The notes beneath the pieces were generated by a model. The model was given only the letters and a program-made list of their open reading frames with translations, did no database searches and was not told the origin of the DNA. Shown in pieces: positions 9,801 to 18,180 of a DNA stretch of 22,033 nt. The stretch is from Hypsibius dujardini. Lineage: Eukaryota > Tardigrada > Eutardigrada > Parachela > Hypsibiidae. Numbering within the stretch: position 1 is the first letter of the stretch; each line of letters opens with the position of its first letter. The position numbers and the translations under genes were made by a program. The stretch lies in assembly GCA_001579985.1 (NCBI GenBank), contig LRSR01005352.1, forward strand, positions 1 through 22,033. The letters run 5' to 3'.

Positions 9801-10240
9801 GTCCCACAAAAAAATTGTTCTGTTCTGGCTTCCCAAATTCTCGAAATAAAAATTGAGCAGTTAAATTCACTTAAATTTCGCACATTTCACACGTTCTTAC
9901 ATTTTTTGGCCGATACTGAGCGACTCTTGGAACATGAGGTCCACGTCGATGTCCAAATTGCACACTTCCAGGCACCACACCATGCCTCCGACCACCTGAG
10001 AGATCGATGTAGAGTAGTTTTGAAACACTGAAAATTTAAATAGAAGCAATACCTTGTCGAAGGGATCGAGGCCCTTTATGCGGGCGCGGAAGTAGCCAGC
10101 CGCCAGGAGAAGTTCCATCGTCTCTTGCAGTTTGATTCCCTGCTCTTCATCTTCCCTGATGTCGACAGGCTGAAATTAAACACAAAATTATTCATTCTGA
10201 CAAAGGAAAGAAGTGCGAAATACCTGCTTACCTTGTCCAT
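6896..10240 (-). CDS. CCDC93: CCDC93, complete, 12 exons, 603 aa
   Basis: Subunit of the CCC (COMMD-CCDC22-CCDC93) part of Commander, which acts with Retriever and WASH on endosomes to recycle membrane proteins. Exons: 10240-10232, 10169-10053, 9995-9901, 9550-9185, 8993-8879, 8790-8536, 8264-8202, 8133-7900, 7807-7630, 7427-7307, 7233-7035, 6955-6896. They total 1,812 bases, exactly 604 codons with TAG, near the human length of about 630. The N-terminal NN-CH domain (residues about 1-190) has [46 protein letters not shown] and [12 protein letters not shown]. Coiled coils follow from about residue 235 ([43 protein letters not shown]). The start is inferred from a 9-base first exon (MDK) before REDEEQ-like sequence; a longer 5' exon is possible. 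Introns 4, 6 and 9 carry CAGA/TCTG arrays. Confidence 0.93.
7455..7612 (+). repeat. CAGACA/CACA array in CCDC93 intron 9
   Basis: Mixed CAGA and CACACAGA units, ending 18 bases from the exon 9 donor. On the transcribed sense strand it reads TCTG/TGTG. Confidence 0.9.
8326..8525 (+). repeat. TCTG/TGTG array in CCDC93 intron 6
   Basis: Mixed TCTG and TGTGTCTG units, beginning about 60 bases beyond exon 7. On the sense strand it reads CAGA/CACA, the opposite sense to the arrays in introns 4 and 9. Confidence 0.9.
9048..9178 (+). repeat. CAGA array in CCDC93 intron 4
   Basis: (CAGA)n with CAGG and CAGT variants, ending 6-7 bases from the exon 4 donor at 9184. On the sense strand it reads TCTG. 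Confidence 0.9.
9600..9800 (+). repeat. (CAAT)n-rich tract in CCDC93 intron 3
   Basis: Several interrupted runs of caatcaatcaatc and aaccgatcaa. Related tracts occur in the decayed copy at 3255-3345 and at 4545-4562. Confidence 0.7.
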
Positions 10241-10339
10241 CTTGGAGATGGAGGTGCAAAATGATCTCAAAAATAAAGAATAAATATAAATTTCAAAACT
10301 GTTTGAACTAAAAGAAATCAGCTGTTTCGTCGGGGAATT

Positions 10340-10514
10340 GTATGCGTTGTGATTGATTGCTTGGTTGATTGTGTCAGCTTCGATTTGGAAAATTTAACCT
10401 ATCGTTACCGTATGCGTTGTGATTGATTGCTTGGTTGATTGTGCCAGCTTCGATTTGGAAAATTTAACCTATCGTTATTGTATGGGTTGTGATCGATTGC
10501 TTGGTTGATTGTAC
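10340..10514 (+). repeat. 70-bp tandem repeat, 2.5 copies, upstream of CCDC93
   Basis: Units start at 10340, 10410 and 10480 with gtatgcgttgtgattgattg. Copies 1 and 2 differ at only a few positions; copy 3 is truncated at about 35 bases. Each contains ttgattgcttggttgattgt, with CCAAT-like (ATTG) cores on the opposite strand. The array begins 100 bases upstream of the CCDC93 start codon, in the expected promoter region. Confidence 0.9.
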
Positions 10515-10682
10515 AATCTGTGATGGGAAATTATCAATTCAACGTTTCAGCACTTGGTTGATGATAGAAGTGATTGATTGATCACAAAAATTCATGGTTA
10601 TAATTGGGCTGCTTCCTCGGGCTTTTGAAGCTTCATTTACGATATGAAAATGACAGGCAAAACGCGTAATAAAAATGCGGCT

Positions 10683-10870
10683 TCCTATTGGTCCATTTAT
10701 GAGTTGATTCACACCAAATGTTCTTCATTCCAGGGAAACCAGTACTGTAGACAACTGTGCGCTCACAGTACGTCAGACAAGCAGGGCGGAGTTACGCTTT
10801 TACGTTTGTTTTGCCTTGTCTGGCCGCCATCATCCCGCCCTGTCTCTGATTTTAGCCAATCAGCGGCGAC
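10683..10870. promoter_or_regulatory. possible promoter segment with CCAAT and GC-box-like sites
   Basis: Contains ATTGG at 10687-10691, TACGTCA (CREB/ATF-like) at 10769-10775, GGGCGG at 10784-10789, CCGCCC at 10835-10840 and CCAAT at 10856-10860. The site order is roughly mirror-symmetric (ATTGG, GGGCGG / CCGCCC, CCAAT). It lies between the divergent CCDC93 and annexin genes, 450-620 bases from the CCDC93 start. Whether it is a promoter or a small inverted-repeat element is open. Confidence 0.35.
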
Positions 10871-12205
10871 CACAAGACTACAGGTTAAATGGTGATGTTG
10901 TCTGTAATGAATTCATTGGTGCTCGCCCCAAAAAAAAGTTTGATTCTTCCTCTTATTCGAACTCATAAAATAAAATTTTAACTTTATCAAAACCTTAAAA
11001 AATATAGTACTTATAAAAATAAATAAATTTAAAGTAGTAATTTTTCCAAAATGTTTTGAAATACAGTTTAACTTGATGCAGAAGTTGACAGAATTGAACA
11101 ATATCAGCGGAATACTAGATATGACGAGTTACTCTTGGAACGTCAGCCTTGTGCACGGGCAGTACAACTCCAATGATGCCTAGCAGACGGAGTTGTTATT
11201 GCTAATTGAAAACTGATACCAATTTCCCGCACGATTCCGGTGAAATACCCGGGGTCGATGCAATTTTTGGAAGACCGCAAGGTCATTTTTAATCAAAGAA
11301 AGCTTGATTGCCCTGTTTCCCCTGTTCCACACTCACACTGTGATGTGTGCTTGTACATCGTGTCTGCTTGTCTGTCTCCCCGTCCATCCGTCTGATTGTC
11401 TGTCTGTCTCCCCGTCTATCCGTCTGATTGTCTGTCTGCCTGTCTCCCCGTCCATCCGTCTGATTGTCTGTCTGCCTGTCTCCCCGTCCATCCGTCTGAT
11501 TGTCTGTCTGTCCATCTGTTTGTCTGTCTGGGTACCTGTTTTGTTTATGCCTCCCTGTCTGTCTTGTCTAGAGACCGCCTTGAAACGGTGTGAGCCTACT
11601 ACTGCTTAATGACGCAGACACCCCGGAAGTGCAGGTGTAAAAGTGCCTTCGTTCTCGATTGCCTGATCTCGTGCATCGTCCAAATGGATTTCGGTGCGTG
11701 TTCTTGAAATGTTAAAAACTTAGGCTTAGCGCATTGTTTAGTTTTGACTGAGGTTCTCCCTCGCTCGTCGTTGCAGTGCTGCACGCCATTCAGCTCGCTC
11801 AACGTACTAGTGTAGAGCACACACAGACATCCGCCAACCAGACGATCACTGATCGATGACTCCCCCTCTCGGGTCCCTCACTCGCAGCGATCGTAAAAAA
11901 GTCCCACCATACACCGCATGCAAAGCACCACTCGAGGCCGGGGAGATCTGCCGATCGTGCAAGCATTTAAACAGGTTTCTCGACGACTGCGCACAGAAGA
12001 GATTCTCCGTCAATCCATCCGACACACACAGGCAAGCACACAGGCAAGTACCTGACACACACAGGCAAGTACCTTGTGTGTCTTGTTTTCCACAAGTAGA
12101 CCTGCGAAATTTCACTTCTAACTTTTCCGCGGTTTGTTTGCCTTTGACAAAGTTGATTGTCTGGGAACTAAAACAGTTACTACGTTCATCCACAGGGCCA
12201 CAGAC
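10871..12205. other. intergenic region upstream of annexin
   Basis: No coding exon supported. It holds an AT-rich part (10920-11110), a VNTR (11371-11512), a small repeat of acacaggcaagtacc at 12021-12075, and an acceptor-like sequence (ttcatccacag, ending 12195) ten bases before the annexin ATG. That suggests a 5' UTR intron or trans-splice site. Confidence 0.5.
11371..11512 (+). repeat. 28-36 bp minisatellite with TCTG core
   Basis: Four tandem units of the form TCTG(n)-CCTG-tctccccgtccatccgtctgattg. Unit length varies by the number of leading TCTG/CCTG tetramers. It apparently arose as a higher-order repeat from a TCTG tract. Confidence 0.85.
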
Positions 12206-14229
12206 ATGCCGACGGAACAGACGAAATATGGGAACTCGGCGCGCCATCATGGCAGCATCAAGGCGCTGGCGTCTTTCCATGATCCGACTATCGTCGAGTT
12301 TCGTTCCTTTAATCCGGACGACGACGCGAAGGCTCTCCATAAAGCCATGAAAGGCTTCGGTAAGACTTTGCTTTCTAAATGTTGTCTGAAAAAGAATGGA
12401 TGACTCTCCCTCCAGCTTCCGCGACTACTCGCAATGTCAGTCAATCAGTCAGTCAGTCAGTCAGTCAGTCAGTCAGTCAGTCAGTCAGTCAGTCAGTCAG
12501 TCAGTCAGATAATAGTCAGTCAGTCAGCCAGTCAGTCAGTCAGTCAGTCAGTCAGTCAGTCAGTCAGTCATTCAGTCAGTCAGATAATAGTCAGTCAGTC
12601 AGTCAGTCAGTCAGTCAGTTAGTATAGAAGGTTAGGGCATTTCCGATTCTGTATATCGATCGATATATGCGAGTATAATCCTACTCTTTTTTTTCTAGCA
12701 AGTTAATGCCGTGCCTGATTGTCTGCCAGGACCGTTCCGTTTCTGTCTGTGTAGTGGCTTTGCCTCGTGTCTGTCTGTGCCTATCTACCTTGTCCAATGG
12801 CTGATTGTTCTTTTTTATGAGTCTGTCTGTCTGTGTGTTTGTGTTGTCTTTACTTGTCTGTCTGTGTCTTATCTTTCTCGTGATTGTCAGCCTGACTTTA
12901 TTGTCTCGTGCCTACGAGTCTTTGCCTGCTTGAGTGTGTCCATGTCTGGCTGACTGTCTGACTGCACAGCCTATTTGTCTGCCTCAACGAAACTGTCTGT
13001 CTTGACAAGCCTATTCTCTGCCTGGTTGTCTCCCTACACATCGGTCACGTCTGTCTATGTCCTTGTTTTGTCTGTGTCTACTACATGTCTGTCTGCGTGC
13101 CTTAATCAACTAGTATCTCTGTGATTGTCTCCACGTTCGGATACCGCTTCCTTATACTGTCTTCCTTATACTTGAAATCTATCTATGTCTGTCTGCCTGT
13201 TTGTCTGGATGACTGTCTGCCTCAACGCAAATGTTTGGCTATAGAAAATTAAATTTAACTACTGTGCATGCCGGGGACCTGGGCGAAGCAACCTCGTAAA
13301 CAGGTCGCTGGCAATAATTTTGAGTCCTTCCAACCGGAACTACAGACCCTGTGTACATTGTACCAACAGTGTGAGGTGAAATGTGTATTCCGGCTCACCC
13401 TCCACTTGGTCGATAAATCGGCTCACTCATAGGTTTCTCTTTGATGACAGGTGCTTGATTGTTTGATTACCGAAAGTGCTATGGTATACTAGGATTTAGT
13501 ACAGAAAATCAAGCAATCAAGCACCTGCCAGGAAAGAAACTTATGAGTGAGCCGATTGATGGATCAACTGGAGGGTGAGCCGAAATACAGACTTCACCTC
13601 GTACCATTGCCTAACTTTAGTTGAGATTAGAGAGCTATTAACATTGCTTGAATGATTCGCATTATAACAACACCCTGTAGTCTAGTCCGTCTTCAACACC
13701 CCTTTTTCGGCTGCGCAGGTACGGATGAGAAAGCGATCATAAATCTGCTGACCAAACGCTCGAATTACCAGCGGCAGATCATAACTGATTCCTACCAGGC
13801 CCTTTACAACAAGGTAAACACATTCCGATCGTATGTTTTCACCCGTCACCGCCGGTCTGACTTTCGCAGCTTATCACAACACCGATTTTGCACCGGTCAA
13901 CAGAACACTTTACAAAGGGAGTTTATCATTTTTTGGCAGGACTTGCTGAAAGACCTCAAGTCGGAATTGAGCGGCACGCTCTCGGAGGTTGTGGAAGGGC
14001 TTATGCAATCGCCAGATGTCTTCGACGCCAATGAAATTCACCGAGCTGTTGCGGTATGAGCTACTTACACAGTTACTGGATCGGTCATACAGGCAGACAG
14101 ACAAACAGACAGATAGGCAGACAAACAGGCAGGCAACAGGTAGACAGACAGACAGATACACAGACACACCGGCAGACAGATACACAGACAGACAGACAGA
14201 CAGACACATAGACACACAGACAAATAGAC

Positions 14230-14282
<53 letters not shown>

Positions 14283-15229
14283 CACAATAGACAGCATGCG
14301 ATGCCTGGTCTCTACTTTAGAGGTCAACCGTTTAGTCACGTGCCTGCACTTTCGTCAAAGCTGCACACAAATATCAATTTATGAAAACCGGTTTTAAATT
14401 ACATACAGTGAAGTGTATTGCACTCCTTCTTTACAGGGGCTGGGAACGGATGAAGAAGCCCTTATTGAAATCCTCTGTAGCCGAAGTAATGCGGAAATTC
14501 AGGCACTTCGCGCTGCTTATGAAAGATGCAAGTGATAAACCCCGAACGAAACTGGCGCAGCTTTAATCGTTTGGAAAATTAAGTAGTGGATTGTTGTTTT
14601 TTTCTGTAGTGTTTAAAAAAGACTTACGAAAAGACATTGAAGGCGACACATCGGGCTATTTCCGGCGACTTCTGATTGCTGAACTGCAAGTACGTTAGCT
14701 TCGCTTGTACGATTTTAATTTGATTACTGACCGTTACGAGGATTCAGTTCAGTTCAGTTCAATGTTTTTCCACTCACAGGTTCCGCGCAATGAAGCCGAT
14801 GAAATCTTCCTCTACCAGGCCTATCACGAAGCGCTGGCTCTGTGGGAGACCGGACCGAAGAAGTGGGCCCAGGACGAAGCATTCTCCATTCCAATCTTTA
14901 CCAGGCGCAGCCACGCCCATCTTCGTCATGTTTTTGATGAGTACAAGAAGATCTGCGGAGTCGACATTGAAAAAGGTAGGACCACCACAAGCGTAAGACA
15001 GAGGCACTTCCTATTACCTGTCTTAAGACAGAGGCACTTCCTATTACCTGTATTACCTGTCTTTAAGCCTTCGTGCTTTTTCAGATATCACCAATGAGAT
15101 GACCGGCGATGTAGCGGACTTCTTCCTGACCATCAGTAAGCAATCTGTCTATCTATCTGTCTGTCTGTCTCTTAACCTGTCTGTCTGTCTGTATGTCTGT
15201 CTGTTTAGCTGTCTGTCTGTCTGTTTGTA

Positions 15230-15261
<32 letters not shown>

Positions 15262-15717
15262 AGTCTGTTTGTCTGTCGATTTGTCTAGATTTACATTAGC
15301 TCGCACAGTTGTTGTCTGGTGAAGAGCTTTAAGTTCTTCTGTTTTTTACAGTCAAATTGTCGCGCAATCCGCCGGCCTATTTTGCGGAGCGACTCTACCG
15401 CGCCATGAAGGGCATCGGAACCAACGAAAAGGAAGTGGTCCGTGTCATTGTGTCGCGTAGTGAGAAGGACCTCGGCGCGGTGAAGACCGAGTTCGCTAAG
15501 CTCTACGGAAAGAGCCTGGAGTCGTTTATCTCGGTAAGCTAAACTTAGGATACCTTATTGTCTGTGAGTTAAGCAAACTCGAATGGGAACGTGTTTTTTC
15601 CTCAACGTTGGTTATTATCAACACATCATTAACCGTCCCGATTCTCAACAGGGAGACTTTTCTGGCGACGCAAAAAAAATCCTGCTTGCCTTGATCGGAG
15701 AAAGCCCGGCTAAATAA
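12206..15717 (+). CDS. annexin, complete, 9 exons, 342 aa
   Basis: Ca2+-dependent phospholipid-binding protein acting at cytosolic membrane faces. Exons: 12206-12359, 13719-13813, 13940-14053, 14437-14527, 14610-14689, 14780-14975, 15085-15135, 15352-15533, 15652-15717. They total 1,029 bases, 343 codons with TAA. There is a short N-terminal tail (about 35 residues) and four annexin repeats. Type II Ca2+ loops: KGFGTDE (repeat 1), AGLGTDE (repeat 2), KGIGTNE (repeat 4), with a D-x-S-G acidic position after repeats 2 and 4. Repeat 3 has GPKKWAQDE where many annexins have KWGTDE, so its loop probably does not bind calcium well. Late repeats are A4/A5/A8-like (NPPAYFAERLYRAMKGIGTN, GDFSGDAKKILLALIGE). 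Intron 4 (14528-14609) starts with GC (gcaagt), the only donor that keeps phase (AYER-L-FKKDLRKDI). An AATAAA overlaps the stop codon. Confidence 0.95.
12434..12618 (+). repeat. (TCAG)n array in annexin intron 1
   Basis: Near-perfect TCAG tetramers interrupted twice by agataatag and by single changes. A different tetramer from the CAGA/TCTG arrays elsewhere. The SVSQ-repeat open frame is a by-product. Confidence 0.95.
12715..13215 (+). repeat. dispersed TGTCTG-rich tract in annexin intron 1
   Basis: Strongly enriched in TGTCTG, CTGCCTG and GTCTGTCTG but not in tandem register. It looks like an old TCTG array worn down by point mutation. No exon seen. Confidence 0.6.
13358..13605. repeat. foldback element 3 in annexin intron 1 (arms about 100-110 bp)
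   Basis: Left arm 13358-13468 pairs with right arm 13507-13605. Paired blocks: gaggtgaa with ttcacctc, cggctcaccctcca with tggagggtgagccg, atcggctcactcata with tatgagtgagccgat, and caggtgcttgattg with caatcaagcacctg. Loop about 38 bases. No coding capacity; MITE-like. Confidence 0.85.
14087..14286 (+). repeat. CAGA array in annexin intron 3
   Basis: Starts about 35 bases after the exon 3 donor. (CAGA)n with CACA and CAGG variants, ending in a pure run of about 12 units (14229-14280). Confidence 0.9.
15143..15285 (+). repeat. TCTG array in annexin intron 7
   Basis: Begins within ten bases of the exon 7 donor. (TCTG)n with TTTG and TATG variants. Complementary in sense to the intron 3 array of the same transcript. 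Confidence 0.9.
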
Positions 15718-16026
15718 ATGATGCGCGTTCATGATGAAACATGGTTAAGTGGATATTCATTCATTCTTCCGTGAACATTCTGCGTACGTTACAATCTTTC
15801 GTTTCATTCATGTCTCTACGTTTTCCATTTGTGCTTTTGTGTAATTAAGAGTGTAATACAGTCACTATGTATTTCTGCATTTATGATTTTATACCAAGCC
15901 TTGCAGTAATGTTTTCTGTTGTTTTTCTCAGTACGATATAATGGCTTTCTATGCCGCTTCTTTGCCAAGAAATCGGGGTTGCTAAATTTTGTTTTGATGC
16001 GAATACATCCGTCCCCGCCTACCGAG

Positions 16027-16136
16027 ACAGAAGGTGAGAGAGACAGAGAAACAGACAGACAGACAGACAGACAGACAGAGCGACACAGGCAGATAGACAG
16101 ACAACAAGACAGCACTACAGACAGATAGACAGACAG

Positions 16137-16191
<55 letters not shown>
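16027..16191 (+). repeat. CAGA array
   Basis: (CAGA)n with GAGA, CAGG and TAGA variants, ending in pure runs at 16136-16191. Confidence 0.9.
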
Positions 16192-16566
16192 GAAGTTCCG
16201 TGTGAAGGCGCTTCATTCGACGAGGAGGCATCTTACGGCGGGAATCTTGCTCAAACTAGCTGTAGTGTACCGCAGAGGGATGGTAACAATGAAACGTACA
16301 AGTGAGAGTGATCTCTGGAGTGGAGAGATCACAGATGCGGCTAAAAGAGTGGAGCAGGGAGTGGTGTAGTTATCTTGCCCAAGAAGAGTAAAATTTGCCC
16401 TCAAGCAGCAAGATTTTACACTCGATTTGTACGTCGACTAAAACGGGAGGGCATCGGTTGCAGATCATCATTGGGTGGCAGGGCATGATCGGTCAATGTC
16501 GACGGTCAATGTATAAAAAGCGTTCGCTAACGATGGCAGACAAATGTAAAATCAAACTCGATGTCC

Positions 16567-16620
16567 GAATTATCTGAATTGTCTGAATTGTCTGAATTGT
16601 CCGAATTGTCTGAATTGTCC
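16567..16620 (+). repeat. 9-bp tandem repeat, six units
   Basis: Six units of gaattgtct/gaattgtcc directly downstream (on the minus strand) of the module A stop codon. The equivalent place in module B has only a single unit-like sequence (about 18155-18165), so the array expanded after the duplication. Confidence 0.9.
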
Positions 16621-16633
16621 GGCCATCGCGAGT

Positions 16634-17874
16634 TTATCCCGCCATTTTGCTGGTGAGAGTCGTGCCCAGCATGTCTGCGGAGCCGAAGGCAAAGTTGAGT
16701 GCTAATCCGGTGATAATCACAGACAGAATAACAGACAGGATAATGCTCGCGCATATGCACCCATTTCTGGTGGAAGATTTGGCCGGTACAAGGCGAGACA
16801 CGCTGCAGTCGCCGATCACTTCCCCCTCGATGATGAGAAATTCGCTTTCGCTGCCGTTATCCAGCGGATAGCTGTAGTTGTCTGAAAACCCAAATTGACC
16901 GTTTGAATTTTACTGAAAACGTTATTATAAAGCAAGGACGCACTTATACAAGTGCCATGACCAAATGTCGTGACAGGACCAAATGTCGTGCCAGGACTAA
17001 ATGTCGTGCCAAGACCAAATGGCGTGCCAGGACCAAATGTCGTGCCAGGACTAAATGTCGTGCCAGGACTAAATGTCGTGCCAGGACTAAATGTCGTGCA
17101 TGACTAAATGTTGTGACAGGGCCAAATGTCGTGCCAGAACCAAATGTCGTGACAGGACTAAATGTCGTGCCAGGACTAAATGTCGTACCAGGACCAAATG
17201 TCGTACCAGGAGTTTCGTCGGCCTTGTCGGAATTTCGTTCTAAGAAGTCCACCATAAACATGTCTGAGTAATCGTCCATGTGAGGAGCAGGAGGTCGCGA
17301 TGTCCTGGGCGGATCCATTTGACTGTCGCGAATATTCCTACAGGACAATTGAGATCATACCAGTAAAGTGCGATGGAGAAAGAAAAGCATCTCTGAGAAA
17401 TTGGAAATCAGTCTGTGTACAATGTGTGTTGACGTGACGGCGATGCAGCGATTCTTAATTAACCCTTTAGCTGAGTCGCAGTTTGCTCTTGCCTGTTTAC
17501 AGGCGCGCTAATACGGGCTCTCTGGATTCTCAACGTTTGTTGATGCGAATCAGCGACCTCGACGATCGGATATCTAGACTTTCAATCAGTGCTTCGATTA
17601 TTTGTTGAGTTTTTCAACATACGCTCTTACTGGTTGGTGAGCAGCACGACGGGAACGTCAGCCGTGGTGGTGGATGTCGATGCGGCCACATCGTCACCCT
17701 TCATCATGACTTCGTAAACTGGAGAAAAAGTGCTTGATTTTGAGATCGTGCTGAATGTCCAGTTCGGTCGAGCGATTTCCGTAACGGGTTCTGGGGAAGG
17801 GCCCTTGGTCGGAGCCTCGTCTAGGGGCGCGACAGCCGTGCAGGTGATGGTGGCATGCCTGGATTCTGTTTCGT
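16634..17874 (-). CDS. unrecognised membrane protein, 3' module A (exons 2'-4')
   Basis: Three minus-strand exons: 17874-17631 (phase 2 start to phase 2 end), 17337-17207 and 16881-16634 (TAA). Every junction keeps phase, and the first accepts the phase-1 donor of the upstream exon 20736-20568, giving 263 residues in all. Exon 2' has TESRHATITCTAVAPLDEAP and YEVMMKGDDVAAS; exon 3' has HMDDYSDMFMVDFLERNSDK; exon 4' has LDNGSESEFLIIEGEVIGDC, then KSSTRN and one hydrophobic span (ASIILSVILSVIITGLAL) with about 20 residues after it. A basic patch before a C-terminal membrane segment suggests an N-in, tail-anchored or type II topology (inference). Compared with module B, exon 2' carries a 22-base deletion and a 1-base insertion that together restore frame. 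Family not recognised. No separate first exon is visible for this module. Confidence 0.65.
16959..17210 (-). repeat. 18-bp minisatellite, 14 units, starting at the exon 3' donor
   Basis: On the minus strand the unit is GTACGACATTTGGTCCTG with variants. The first GT is the donor of exon 3' at 17207/17206. Only the first two units from the exon keep GGTACGA; the others have GCACGA or GTCACGA. One unit (about 17092-17108) is 17 bp and would shift frame if the array were translated. Confidence 0.85.
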
Positions 17875-17904
17875 CTGAAGAGCACGGGAAAAAGTATCCT
17901 GACA

Positions 17905-17942
17905 GGCAGACAAGGATTGAACAGACAGGCAGGCAGGGAAGC

Positions 17943-17990
<48 letters not shown>

Positions 17991-17993
17991 CGG
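17905..17993 (+). repeat. CAGA array upstream of exon 2'
   Basis: (CAGA)n with CAGG variants. Position and flank (gaaaaagtatcctgacaggcag) match the array at 20466-20545 upstream of the module B exon 2. Confidence 0.9.
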
Positions 17994-18180
17994 CAGAACA
18001 AAATATTCTTTGTTAAAATTCTTGTATAAAATTGCCTGTATCAGAAAAATGTACATAAGCAAAGAGCGTTTGCTAGCGATGGCAGACAAACGAACAAGTT
18101 TCTTGTACCGTCATGTCATTCTAATACAAAGGCAAAGCATGAAATGTAAATGGATGTCCGATTGTCCAGCACATCGCGAC

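Larger units (their letters stand above)
15718..16633. other. convergent spacer between annexin and the membrane-protein locus
   Basis: Holds the annexin 3' flank, a CAGA array (16027-16191), a stretch at 16200-16500 with no supported gene, and a 9-bp repeat at 16567-16620. The homology between modules A and B extends into this spacer at about 16510-16633. Confidence 0.5.
16500..18070. repeat. tandem segmental duplicate A (pairs with about 18060-20460)
   Basis: Exons, introns and 3' flank of module A have counterparts in the same order in module B: 3' flank 16510-16633/18065-18180, TM exon 16634-16881/18181-18437, donor minisatellite 16959-17210/18911-19185, acceptor exon 17337/19513, intron 17350-17630/19525-19785, exon 2 17631-17874/20175-20440, and upstream CAGA array 17905-17992/20466-20545. 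Module A is shorter because it lacks the extra intron (19294-19433) and about 390 bases of module B exon 2 region. Confidence 0.85.

Noticed and set aside
11371-11512. CRISPR-like array
   Set aside because: Units are directly adjacent with no unique spacers, in an animal genome. It is a minisatellite.
11846-12340. 164-codon open frames on both strands
   Set aside because: Chance frames over the annexin 5' flank and exon 1; the annexin frame is the supported one.
12379-12627. SVSQ-repeat open frame
   Set aside because: Translation of the (TCAG)n array in annexin intron 1.
16213-16404. Minus-strand open frame of 63 codons
   Set aside because: No splice context, no recognised motif, lies downstream of the module A stop. 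Probably 3' flank.
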